Shown here: piece after piece, positions 1 through 5,976 of the stretch
Numbering within the stretch: the first letter of the stretch is position 1
How the letters are laid out: every line of letters begins with the position of its first letter
From: Gammaproteobacteria bacterium
GTDB lineage: Bacteria; Pseudomonadota; Gammaproteobacteria; Pseudomonadales; Azotimanducaceae
Assembly (NCBI GenBank): GCA_002690405.1
Contig: NZEI01000082.1
Span: 10,759 to 16,734, forward strand
Direction: 5' to 3'
Length of the DNA: 5,976 bases
Made by a program: the position numbers and the translations under genes
Notes under the pieces: model-generated
Told to the model about the DNA's origin: nothing
The model's database searches: none
What the model saw: only the letters and a program-made list of their open reading frames with translations

Positions 1-59
1 CACGTCGATCGCATCATCAGATCACGATCAACGCCTGCAACAACAGCAAATTTCCTTAA

Positions 60-1907
60 TTAATCGAAAATATACGGCTCTAAGGACTCTTGCGCACGGA
101 TTCGATATTTATGCCAGGTACCGCCACCGTAGTAGGCCAGACTTCCCGGCTCGGCTTCGCCATGGCCATTGTAATAAGTAATGCAGTCGCGCAGTGGGCG
201 CGTCAACTGATCGGCATCGCGACAATGTTTGGCGTAAGCATCTTCGTGTTCAGCCTCTACATCAACCACCTCGTTGCCTTGATCGCGCATGGTTTCAAGC
301 AGCCAAACCACGTAGTCACCATGTTCTTCGATGGCGTTGGTAAAGTTAAAACTGCCGCCACCACCCTGAGGTCCAGAAATCAGGAATAAATTGGGGAAAC
401 CTTTACTGTGCAGTCCTAAGAACGTTTTCGTGCCTTCTTCCTGCCACTTGTCGCGCAGAGTTCGACCCTCACGCCCCACAACCATATTGAACGTTGAAGT
501 CGCCATCCACTGAAAACCCGTAGCATATATGAGCACATCTAACGGATACTCTTTGCCGTCATGCACAACGCCTTGCGCATTAATTTGACTGACCCCCTTA
601 GGGGCTGTGTCAACGAGGTGCACATGGGGCAAATTAAAGGTTGGCAGGTATTCGTCATGGAAGGTCGGGCGCTTACAACCATAGGGATAGTAGGGCTTGA
701 GCGCCGCTGCAGTAGCCGGGTCCTCGACAATGGCGTCCACTCGAGCGCGAATTTGCTCCATGATGCGGAAATTACTGTCGAGTTGTTTCTGCACCAACTC
801 TTCGGGGCTGATTTGTTCTGAGTGTTGCTTGCGCTCACGAAAATCATTGACCCGACCTGCCAGATAGTCATCGTTAGCTTTTAAAGCGGTGCGGCCTTGA
901 GAGATTTTTGCAAACCGCGCACGTCGCGCCTTTGCCCAACCAGGCTCTTTCGCCCATTCACGGAATTCTTCTACTGATGTCTCGCGTTGATCGCGCACGT
1001 CTATAGACGATGGTGTGCGCTGAAAGACATACAGTTCTTCAACGATTTTGGCCAATTCCGGCACGGCCTGTACGGCTGTGGCACCGGTACCGATAATGCC
1101 AACCCGCTTGCCCTTTAGATCGATATTGTAGTCCCAGCGCGAGGTATGGAACGAGTCGCCGGCAAATGACTGCATACCATCAATGCGCGCCAGCTTAGGC
1201 GTTGTCAGAATACCATTGGCTAAAACCACAAACTTGGCGCGCATGGCATCACCACGGTCGGTGTGCACAGTCCAGCGCGTGCTGGCTTCATCCCATTCAG
1301 TTTTTTCCACTGTGGTGTGAAACAGACACTTATCATAGAAACCGAACTTTTCTGCCATCTTCTGGCAGTACTCCATAATTTCGAAGCCCGCGGCAAATTT
1401 CATCGACGGGATGTAATCCATCTCCTCGAGCAGCGGTAGGTAACTGTACGACTCTACGTCACAAGCAATACCAGGGTAGCGATTCCAATACCAGGTGCCG
1501 CCCACATCCCCACCTTTTTCGCAAAAGCGTACATTTTCAAAACCTGCTGCACGCAGCTTGTGCCAGAGCAATAGCCCAGCAAATCCGGCGCCAACAACGA
1601 GCACATCGCATTCATCAGTTAACGCTTCACGGGGCACTGGATCGGCTGAATAAACATCTTCTAGGTAGCGGCTAAACTCGCCCTTCATCTCTATATAGTC
1701 AGCAGCCCCAGCGCGCGCTTCTTTGAAGGCCTTATACTTTGCCTGTTCTTCTGCGTCGAATACCGCGCCAACCGGCTCTGGGGGTAAGGTTTTAAGCGCC
1801 TCATCAGTAATGGTCGAATAACCCTTACCAGTAATTTTTTCCGACGCCTTTGCAGCACGGGTGTTGAAAACCTTTAATCCACTTACTGGATCTATCTTTA
1901 TCGACAT
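60..1907 (-). CDS. Type I Baeyer-Villiger monooxygenase (FAD/NADPH flavoprotein) with N-terminal extension
   Basis: The 615-residue product should insert one oxygen atom from O2 next to a ketone, giving an ester or lactone, using FAD and NADPH in the cytoplasm. The FAD-binding Rossmann motif GxGxxG is at residues 106-111. The first family fingerprint, [AG]GxWxxxx[FY]P[GM]xxxD, is complete at 136-150. The second, FxGxxxHxxxW[PD], is complete at 248-259. The NADPH-binding glycine motif is near 270-278 and an ATG motif is at 462-464. D150 and R413 (in CKRP) probably match the active-site Asp and Arg of phenylacetone monooxygenase. About 95 residues precede the FAD domain. This gives a length near the 600-residue enzymes acting on large cyclic ketones, such as cyclopentadecanone and cyclododecanone monooxygenases, rather than the roughly 540-residue cyclohexanone type. 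The ATG start has AAGG seven bases upstream. The gene is last of the three-gene group. The family is secure, but the substrate cannot be read from sequence. Confidence 0.93.
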   Translation of the reverse strand: MSIKIDPVSGLKVFNTRAAKASEKITGKGYSTITDEALKTLPPEPVGAVFDAEEQAKYKAFKEARAGAADYIEMKGEFSRYLEDVYSADPVPREALTDECDVLVVGAGFAGLLLWHKLRAAGFENVRFCEKGGDVGGTWYWNRYPGIACDVESYSYLPLLEEMDYIPSMKFAAGFEIMEYCQKMAEKFGFYDKCLFHTTVEKTEWDEASTRWTVHTDRGDAMRAKFVVLANGILTTPKLARIDGMQSFAGDSFHTSRWDYNIDLKGKRVGIIGTGATAVQAVPELAKIVEELYVFQRTPSSIDVRDQRETSVEEFREWAKEPGWAKARRARFAKISQGRTALKANDDYLAGRVNDFRERKQHSEQISPEELVQKQLDSNFRIMEQIRARVDAIVEDPATAAALKPYYPYGCKRPTFHDEYLPTFNLPHVHLVDTAPKGVSQINAQGVVHDGKEYPLDVLIYATGFQWMATSTFNMVVGREGRTLRDKWQEEGTKTFLGLHSKGFPNLFLISGPQGGGGSFNFTNAIEEHGDYVVWLLETMRDQGNEVVDVEAEHEDAYAKHCRDADQLTRPLRDCITYYNGHGEAEPGSLAYYGGGTWHKYRIRAQESLEPYIFD

Positions 1908-2016
1908 GTATCCCCCTTTTTTCCCTTCCCCAATGTATCAGTCAAATGCAGGCCTAAGACAATTAATTTGGTAAATGGCGATCATCAAAAGATCCCATCC
2001 ACATGCACCTGCACGG

Positions 2017-2754
2017 CTATTTCTTAGCGAACTCGCGTAACCGTTCTTCCATATCAGGGCCGCGACCGGGACTATTTTTGCGTTCCCAGGCAAGCCCCTC
2101 CTGTAGTGTATTATCCAGCCCGCCGTTAATGAGCATTTTATCGGCACGCAAAGTGAACCAAGAATTGCCCAAGAAGCTCTTCGCCATAGCAATTGCCTCC
2201 TGCAATAACTCCTCTTCGGCAACACAGCGATTTGCTAAACCCATGGCAACCGCTTCCTCTCCACCAATCACCCGGCCAGAAAACATCATTTCTTTGGCAG
2301 CCAGCAGGCCCACGCGTCTGGGCAAGCGCTGACTCATACCCCAAGTGGGCGACATTCCCCACTTACCATGGGTATCGCAAAAACGCGCATTGTCTGCGGC
2401 AATCAACAAATCACAGGCAATAGCCAGTTCCAGTGCACCGGTGTAGCAGTGACCTTGCACTGCAGCTATCACCGGTTGCGGCAAACGCTCTATCGCATCA
2501 AGTGTTTCCGCCTGAAAGTGCGCGGACGGCGGTTTTTCACCCGCCTGAATCGCTTTGAGGTCGTTACCTGCAGAAAAGGACCGCCCTTCACCACGCAAGA
2601 TGACACAACCCACGGCTTCGGTTTGCTCTGCAATGGCGTCGATATGGGCTCGGAGCTCATTAAATAAACTAGGACTGAGCGCATTCAGCATATCGGGCCT
2701 GTTGAGGCTGAGAATGGCAATACCTGAATCATCCGATCTGCTTACGAGTTCCAT
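2017..2754 (-). CDS. Enoyl-CoA hydratase/isomerase family protein (crotonase fold)
   Basis: The 245-residue product belongs to the crotonase superfamily, whose members bind acyl-CoA thioesters and stabilise an enolate in an oxyanion hole. The first oxyanion-hole region is GRSFSAGNDL at residues 57-66. The second is around GHCYTGALELAIACD at 101-115, followed by the family pattern WGMSQRLPRRVG at 138-149. E109 aligns with the first catalytic glutamate of rat mitochondrial hydratase (Glu144). The second (Glu164) falls at H129 in the segment CDTHGKWG, so classical hydration is uncertain and isomerase, hydrolase or another crotonase reaction is possible. I chose the start at 2754 because GGAG lies eight bases upstream and MELVSRSDD matches a normal crotonase N-terminus. 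An in-frame ATG at 2835 would add 27 unrelated-looking residues and overlap the upstream reductase gene. It sits 53 bases after the aldo/keto reductase and 109 before the monooxygenase, probably in one transcript. Confidence 0.9.
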   Translation of the reverse strand: MELVSRSDDSGIAILSLNRPDMLNALSPSLFNELRAHIDAIAEQTEAVGCVILRGEGRSFSAGNDLKAIQAGEKPPSAHFQAETLDAIERLPQPVIAAVQGHCYTGALELAIACDLLIAADNARFCDTHGKWGMSPTWGMSQRLPRRVGLLAAKEMMFSGRVIGGEEAVAMGLANRCVAEEELLQEAIAMAKSFLGNSWFTLRADKMLINGGLDNTLQEGLAWERKNSPGRGPDMEERLREFAKK

Positions 2755-2762
2755 TGTTGTTG

Positions 2763-2766
2763 CTCC
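2763..2766 (-). promoter_or_regulatory. Ribosome binding site that decides the crotonase start
   Basis: Read on the minus strand this is GGAG, with eight bases between it and the ATG at 2754. It lies just downstream of the aldo/keto reductase stop and supports the 245-residue start over the longer in-frame ATG at 2835. Confidence 0.7.
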
Positions 2767-2807
2767 GTCCTCTGGTGTTTTAGGTTCGCGAGATAAATTT
2801 GCCGCAC

Positions 2808-3809
2808 TCAACAGTATTTTTCTGGGCCTTTCCATTGACCGTGAGCATAGCGATCACCATGACACCAGCCAATTGGCAGCACAGCCTCTATCGCCGCCAG
2901 ATCTGTTGCGCTTAACACCAAGTCAACGCCCGCAGCCAACTCATTGAGGTGCTCTACAGAACGGGTACCGGGGATAGGCAATACGTGGTCGCCTTGAGCG
3001 AGCAACCAGGCGATTGCCAGACCCGAGGTGGAGATACCCATTTCCGCAGCCAGCGCCCGAAAACCACTGGACGCCTGAATATTCCGCGGATAGGTGTCTT
3101 GCTGAAAGCGCGGATTGATTTTCATAAAGGTTAGGTTTTGGCAGGCCGCAAAAGATAATGGGTGATCCGTTAACAGAGACCGACCAATCGGGCTAAATGC
3201 CACCAGCGCGGCATCAAGCTGGGCAGTTTTTTGCACCAATCCCATTTCTGGAGAGCGCGTCGCCAGAGAATACTCAGACTGAACCGCCGCCACCGGATGA
3301 ATTTCATTCGCAATTTCCAACGACGTTGGAGCAATCTCAGAAAAACCGATTTGGCGTGTCTTACCTTTTCTCACCAGCGTCGCCAAAGATTCGGCCACTT
3401 CTTCGATGGGCACGCTGGCATCCCGGCGGTGCACGTAGAGTAATTCAACTTGCTCAACGCCCAACCGCTGCAGGGACTTATCCAGTTCGGACTCAAGGTG
3501 CGCCAGACTATTGTCAAAATATCGGGTGCCATCCTCTTTGCTGGCGATGCCAGCCTTGGTTGCAATGGTAAAAAAGTCCTGTGCCTGCTTACCTTGCTTC
3601 GCCAGATAAGCTCCAATGCGTTGCTCCGACCGACCCAGCCCATAAACATTCGAGGTATCGATATGGGTAATACCCAAGTCTAAACAGCGATCGAGAATGG
3701 CATAAGACTTGTCATCATCGGTGGGGCCATAAAAGTCACTGAATGACATGGCGCCATAACCCAAGGCTGATACCGGGGTTTTTGCCTGCCCAAGTAATCG
3801 TTGCTGCAT
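2808..3809 (-). CDS. Aldo/keto reductase family oxidoreductase
   Basis: The 333-residue product is an NAD(P)H-dependent aldo/keto reductase with a TIM-barrel fold, which interconverts aldehydes or ketones and alcohols in the cytoplasm. The catalytic tetrad is visible: D51 and Y56 in HIDTSNVYG (49-57), K85 in TKAG, and H127 in LLYVHRRD. Later conserved segments are GFSEI (155-159), QSEYSL (177-182), SPIGRSLL (206-213) and the cofactor phosphate-binding stretch IPGTRSVEHLNE (279-290). Length and layout match the bacterial single-domain family, close to the YakC/AKR13-like group, though I cannot fix the subfamily. The start is supported by AGGAG six bases upstream of the ATG. The gene follows a 121-base gap after the ADP-ribosylglycohydrolase-like gene, so it may begin its own transcript with the crotonase and monooxygenase genes downstream. 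In that setting a role in processing an alcohol or carbonyl intermediate is a reasonable inference; the substrate is unknown. Confidence 0.93.
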   Translation of the reverse strand: MQQRLLGQAKTPVSALGYGAMSFSDFYGPTDDDKSYAILDRCLDLGITHIDTSNVYGLGRSEQRIGAYLAKQGKQAQDFFTIATKAGIASKEDGTRYFDNSLAHLESELDKSLQRLGVEQVELLYVHRRDASVPIEEVAESLATLVRKGKTRQIGFSEIAPTSLEIANEIHPVAAVQSEYSLATRSPEMGLVQKTAQLDAALVAFSPIGRSLLTDHPLSFAACQNLTFMKINPRFQQDTYPRNIQASSGFRALAAEMGISTSGLAIAWLLAQGDHVLPIPGTRSVEHLNELAAGVDLVLSATDLAAIEAVLPIGWCHGDRYAHGQWKGPEKYC

Positions 3810-3835
3810 AACATGCTCCTCTCGCTAGTGCTTCC

Positions 3836-3865
3836 AAGATAAGTGCAATGCCAGTGCTAGGGCAA
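3836..3865 (-). promoter_or_regulatory. Weak candidate sigma70 promoter for the aldo/keto reductase group
   Basis: On the minus strand a -35-like TTGCCC (3860-3865, four of six consensus bases) is followed after 18 bases by a -10-like TATCTT (3836-3841, four of six). The -10 box ends 26 bases before the ATG at 3809, leaving room for the ribosome binding site. The match is modest and the call rests mainly on position in the largest gap inside the cluster. The -35 box lies inside the inverted repeat at 3857-3880. Confidence 0.3.
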
Positions 3866-3880
3866 CCGTGATTGCCTTAG
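3857..3880. repeat. Inverted repeat upstream of the aldo/keto reductase, possible operator
   Basis: The arms CTAGGGCAA (3857-3865) and TTGCCTTAG (3872-3880) are complementary at eight of nine positions, with a G/T pair at the remaining one, around a six-base spacer. No T-run follows on either strand, so an intrinsic terminator is unlikely. Because one arm covers the candidate -35 box, a repressor or activator site is the better reading, but no regulator family is identified and no regulator gene is in the window. Confidence 0.4.
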
Positions 3881-3913
3881 ACCAAACCTAAGCGCACACA
3901 TACGTGCTTTTTT

Positions 3914-3939
3914 GCGCAGTGCGACGGTTCCTACTGCGC
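3914..3939 (-). repeat. GC-rich stem-loop overlapping the stop of the ADP-ribosylglycohydrolase-like gene
   Basis: GCGCAGT (3914-3920) and ACTGCGC (3933-3939) form a perfect seven-base stem with a 12-base loop. The stop codon of the upstream gene (3931-3933) lies at the edge of the stem. In the transcript the stem is followed by a run of A, not U, so it is not a standard intrinsic terminator. It could protect a 3' end or mark a processing point. A ten-base palindrome, CCTGCGCAGG (3939-3948), lies directly beside it inside the last codons and could form a competing fold. Confidence 0.35.
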
Positions 3940-5265
3940 CTGCGCAGGAATGACCCAAGCGTCACCGGCAATACGCCCGCTCATTTCCTCAACAACCGCA
4001 CGATCAATAATCTGTAAACCCATTGCTGACATATCAACAAAATTATCGACACCATTGGCTACGGGAAAACCAGTTCGAGTACGATGAATATTGTAACGTC
4101 CGGAAAATTTACGGCCGAAGATGCGCTCTATCCCTGCTTGGCCTTCCATAAATCCCAACAGACCACCCCAAGTTGCTGCGGGATTATCAGAATCCCAACC
4201 CGCCAAAACAGCGATTTTAACTGTTTCCTGCCAATCGCCCTCGCCAAAAAAGAGACTTACTAAACTGGCGGCAAAGTTAATGCTGGCAGAGAAACAGCCG
4301 TTGCAGTCCATATTACGAGAGGTAATGTCATAACCGTCTTGTTCCTCTACTTGGTAGCGCTGGTAGACCTCATCTCTGGCCTGTTCCCAAGGAATACCGG
4401 CCTGATACCGGCTTTTCACGAAATCGTACATGCGCGCGGATACCGACTCATCGGGAAGATAGGTTCGAGCCTGCTCGGACATCCACGCCAGCTGTTGTTG
4501 CCGCGAAAGCTGCGGATCAACCACCGACGCCAGCGCATGCATTACCACATAAAATTCCGACGCCAGTGCAGCCTCCGCCCGCGCGGTCGTGCGTATTGGC
4601 AGATAGGCCATCTTCAACGCCACGTCAGGCCTACCGGGCGCATATAGACCAAAGATTTCAGTGGTCAGCTGGGCATCGATCATGTCGTAGTGTTCGTTGA
4701 GCTTTGGGTCGCTGGTCGCGGGCGGCACCACCCCTTCCAACATGAGGTCGTGGGCGCGCTGATTTGACACCCATAAGAAATTTTCGCCCTGACCTGCCGC
4801 ATTTTTGAGCGGCGAATTGCGCTCATCATATATATGGGCTAGCCAGCCATCACGAATCTGCTCCCCCGTCAGCATAGACGTTTGATGAGTCGCCAGGAGA
4901 TGCTGGTAGATGTACTCAATATCAGTATCGTCATCCGAACCCCAGATTTCATTGGGTCCGCGATATACCCAATCAATGGTCAATGACAATCTCGGAAAAG
5001 TGGAACCCCAACTGTTCGGTAGATCTTTTGTGCCCCAATCGTCTCGAGTGTAGAACTCGCCTGTGACCCCTGGACCACCAATTTTGTCCATTTCGGTAAC
5101 GATACCGGTCCAATTGGCGATGGTTTGGCCCAACCAAAACCCCTGCATCTTTTGCTGATAGTCCGCTCGAGAAATTGTTATGTCGTCAGCTTGAGCACTA
5201 AACGACCAACAACCGATCGCCACCACTAAGCTGGCCACTAGCGTTTTTGCACTATGGTTTTGCAT
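3931..5265 (-). CDS. Exported ADP-ribosylglycohydrolase (DraG/ADPRH-fold) family protein
   Basis: The 444-residue product has a clear N-terminal signal: basic start, hydrophobic stretch at about 8-22, and a likely signal peptidase I site after AQA at residue 26. C19 in VAIGC is a marginal lipobox, so a lipoprotein is a less likely alternative. The mature part carries the two acidic metal-binding regions expected of the ADPRH fold: DDDTDIEY at 111-118, matching the usual DDT region, and GWDSDNPAATWGGLLG at 356-371, matching the C-terminal DxD region. GEGDWQETVKIAV at 341-353 is also typical of the family. Classical members use two Mg2+ ions to cleave ADP-ribose from proteins, but many exported relatives are uncharacterised and may cut other N- or O-glycosides. 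The mature protein has only two cysteines, C321 and C324, in a CxxC just before the C-terminal metal region. GGAGG lies eight bases before the ATG. The gene is 66 bases downstream of the ABC permease, which suggests hydrolysis of a substrate in the periplasm followed by import. Family is likely; substrate is unknown. Confidence 0.85.
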   Translation of the reverse strand: MQNHSAKTLVASLVVAIGCWSFSAQADDITISRADYQQKMQGFWLGQTIANWTGIVTEMDKIGGPGVTGEFYTRDDWGTKDLPNSWGSTFPRLSLTIDWVYRGPNEIWGSDDDTDIEYIYQHLLATHQTSMLTGEQIRDGWLAHIYDERNSPLKNAAGQGENFLWVSNQRAHDLMLEGVVPPATSDPKLNEHYDMIDAQLTTEIFGLYAPGRPDVALKMAYLPIRTTARAEAALASEFYVVMHALASVVDPQLSRQQQLAWMSEQARTYLPDESVSARMYDFVKSRYQAGIPWEQARDEVYQRYQVEEQDGYDITSRNMDCNGCFSASINFAASLVSLFFGEGDWQETVKIAVLAGWDSDNPAATWGGLLGFMEGQAGIERIFGRKFSGRYNIHRTRTGFPVANGVDNFVDMSAMGLQIIDRAVVEEMSGRIAGDAWVIPAQAQ

Positions 5266-5296
5266 ATGCCTATCCTCCCCGTTGATTCCCTAACAG

Positions 5297-5321
5297 TAAA
5301 CGCTACCAAATTTCGCGTTTA
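5297..5321. repeat. Inverted repeat between the permease and the ADPRH-like gene
   Basis: TAAACGC (5297-5303) and GCGTTTA (5315-5321) are perfectly complementary seven-base arms with an 11-base spacer, in the 66-base gap between two same-strand genes. In RNA it would form a modest stem-loop with no U-run after it. The arms resemble LacI-family half-sites (AAACG/CGTTT), but those normally abut with no such spacer. A transcript stem-loop that sets relative levels of permease and enzyme is equally possible. Confidence 0.35.
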
Positions 5322-5331
5322 TGCACCCGCG

Positions 5332-5976
5332 CTAAAACGAACGGTCAGCGCGCCAGCGGTCCAACACCACCGCCAATACGATAACGACCCCAGTAACCAC
5401 TCGCTTGAAGGGTTCAGATACACCAATTTGAGCCAGTCCATTCTGCAAGACCGCAATAATCAATACGCCGATAAATGCGCTGAAGATCGAACCTCGCCCG
5501 CCCATTAGGCTGGTGCCACCAATAACCGCCGCAGCAATGGCGGCCAGCTCAAGTCCAGATCCAGCATTTGGATCCGTTGATCCCAAATAGGCGGCATTCA
5601 TCAAACCAGCCAAGCCAGCCAGAACACCGGATAAACACAATACAATCAGCAATGTTCGCTTGGGGTCGATCCCGGAGATGCGCGCAGCCTCGGGGTTCGT
5701 ACCCACAGCGATCACGTGGCGCCCAAACACCGTCGAGGAAAGCACAAAATGTGCTCCAGCCACGACCGCGAGCGCGCATAAAAATGCCGGCGTAAGTCCC
5801 AGCCAAGGGATAGGCTGCACTATTCCCTGGATGGCGCTGCCGATATACACGGTTTGCGAATCGGTAATTAGATATGCCGCACCCCGCGCCGCCTCCAACA
5901 TGCCTAGGGTAACGATAAATACCGGCAACCGGAGATAGCTGCCCAGCAATCCATTGACCAATCCAGCAACAGCACC
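5332..5976 (-). CDS. Sugar (ribose-type) ABC transporter permease, RbsC-like, N-terminus cut by the window edge
   Basis: The reading frame stays open to the window's right edge, giving the last 214 residues of a protein whose family is usually about 310-350 residues. There is no need for an internal start: the first visible residues, GAVAGLVNGLLGSYLRLPVFIV, are a mid-protein region of RbsC-type permeases. Numbering from the edge, hydrophobic segments lie at about 16-37, 60-82, 107-131, 143-158, 162-183 and 191-206. The loop GTNPEAARISGI (92-103), which in this family faces the ATPase, is well conserved. The protein would be an inner-membrane subunit of an importer for a monosaccharide or nucleoside, working with an ATPase and a periplasmic binding protein whose genes are not in the window. 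No ligand specificity can be read from a permease. The next gene downstream is the exported ADPRH-fold enzyme. Confidence 0.92.
   Translation of the reverse strand, partial: GAVAGLVNGLLGSYLRLPVFIVTLGMLEAARGAAYLITDSQTVYIGSAIQGIVQPIPWLGLTPAFLCALAVVAGAHFVLSSTVFGRHVIAVGTNPEAARISGIDPKRTLLIVLCLSGVLAGLAGLMNAAYLGSTDPNAGSGLELAAIAAAVIGGTSLMGGRGSIFSAFIGVLIIAVLQNGLAQIGVSEPFKRVVTGVVIVLAVVLDRWRADRSF

Noticed and set aside
1..59. Possible start of another minus-strand gene (ATG pair at 12-17) or the tail of a convergent plus-strand gene
   Set aside because: No convincing ribosome binding site precedes the ATGs, and the short plus-strand frames have no recognisable protein sequence. There is too little sequence to decide.
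90..821. Open frames on both strands inside the monooxygenase gene
   Set aside because: They lie inside a gene with full family motifs, lack recognisable domains, and are explained as antisense or out-of-frame shadows.
1908..2016. Separate promoter or terminator in the 109-base gap before the monooxygenase
   Set aside because: TTGTCT and TTGACT resemble -35 boxes, but neither has a good -10 box at proper spacing, and there is no stem followed by a T-run. The gene more likely depends on upstream transcription.
2755..2835. Longer form of the crotonase starting at an in-frame ATG at 2835
   Set aside because: It would add 27 residues with no crotonase character and overlap the reductase coding end by 28 bases, while the ATG at 2754 has GGAG at good spacing.
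3896..3913. Plus-strand hairpin GCAC-six bases-GTGC followed by six T as an intrinsic terminator
   Set aside because: The stem is only four base pairs and no plus-strand gene leads into it. On the transcribed minus strand the run is A.
5332..5961. Permease starting at a TTG at 5961
   Set aside because: The frame is open through the window edge and the residues before the TTG (GAVAG) continue the RbsC-type sequence, so the gene is a 5' partial and not a short protein.

Overview
The window holds five protein-coding genes, all on the minus strand, so transcription runs from high to low coordinates. The protein sequences and the Shine-Dalgarno sites (GGAGG, AGGAG, GGAG) fit a Gram-negative bacterium. 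A free-living, possibly marine gammaproteobacterium is my best guess, but no marker gene here proves it.

Region A (about 5976 to 3914) looks like an uptake and hydrolysis module. It starts with a permease of the ribose/sugar ABC importer family (RbsC-like), cut by the right edge of the window. Downstream of it, 66 bases away, is an exported protein of the ADP-ribosylglycohydrolase (DraG/ADPRH) fold. The two are probably co-transcribed. The natural reading is that the exported enzyme releases a sugar, nucleoside or related glycoside outside the cytoplasm and the ABC system imports the product. The substrate cannot be read from the sequence.

Region B (about 3880 to 60) looks like a catabolic module of three oxidoreductase or CoA-type genes: an aldo/keto reductase, a crotonase-fold enoyl-CoA hydratase/isomerase-like protein, and a large type I Baeyer-Villiger monooxygenase with an N-terminal extension. 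The gaps are 53 and 109 bases. A plausible theme is reduction/oxidation of a carbonyl compound, oxygen insertion next to a ketone to give an ester or lactone, and CoA-dependent breakdown of the acid. The order of steps and the substrate are inference. A 121-base gap separates the two modules. It contains an 8-of-9 inverted repeat that overlaps a weak candidate promoter for region B, and a GC-rich stem-loop at the end of region A.

No RNA genes, insertion sequences, CRISPR arrays or long repeats are visible. The most interesting points are the exported ADPRH-fold enzyme next to a sugar importer, the crotonase that has lost one of the two classical catalytic glutamates, and the small dyads in the intergenic gaps.
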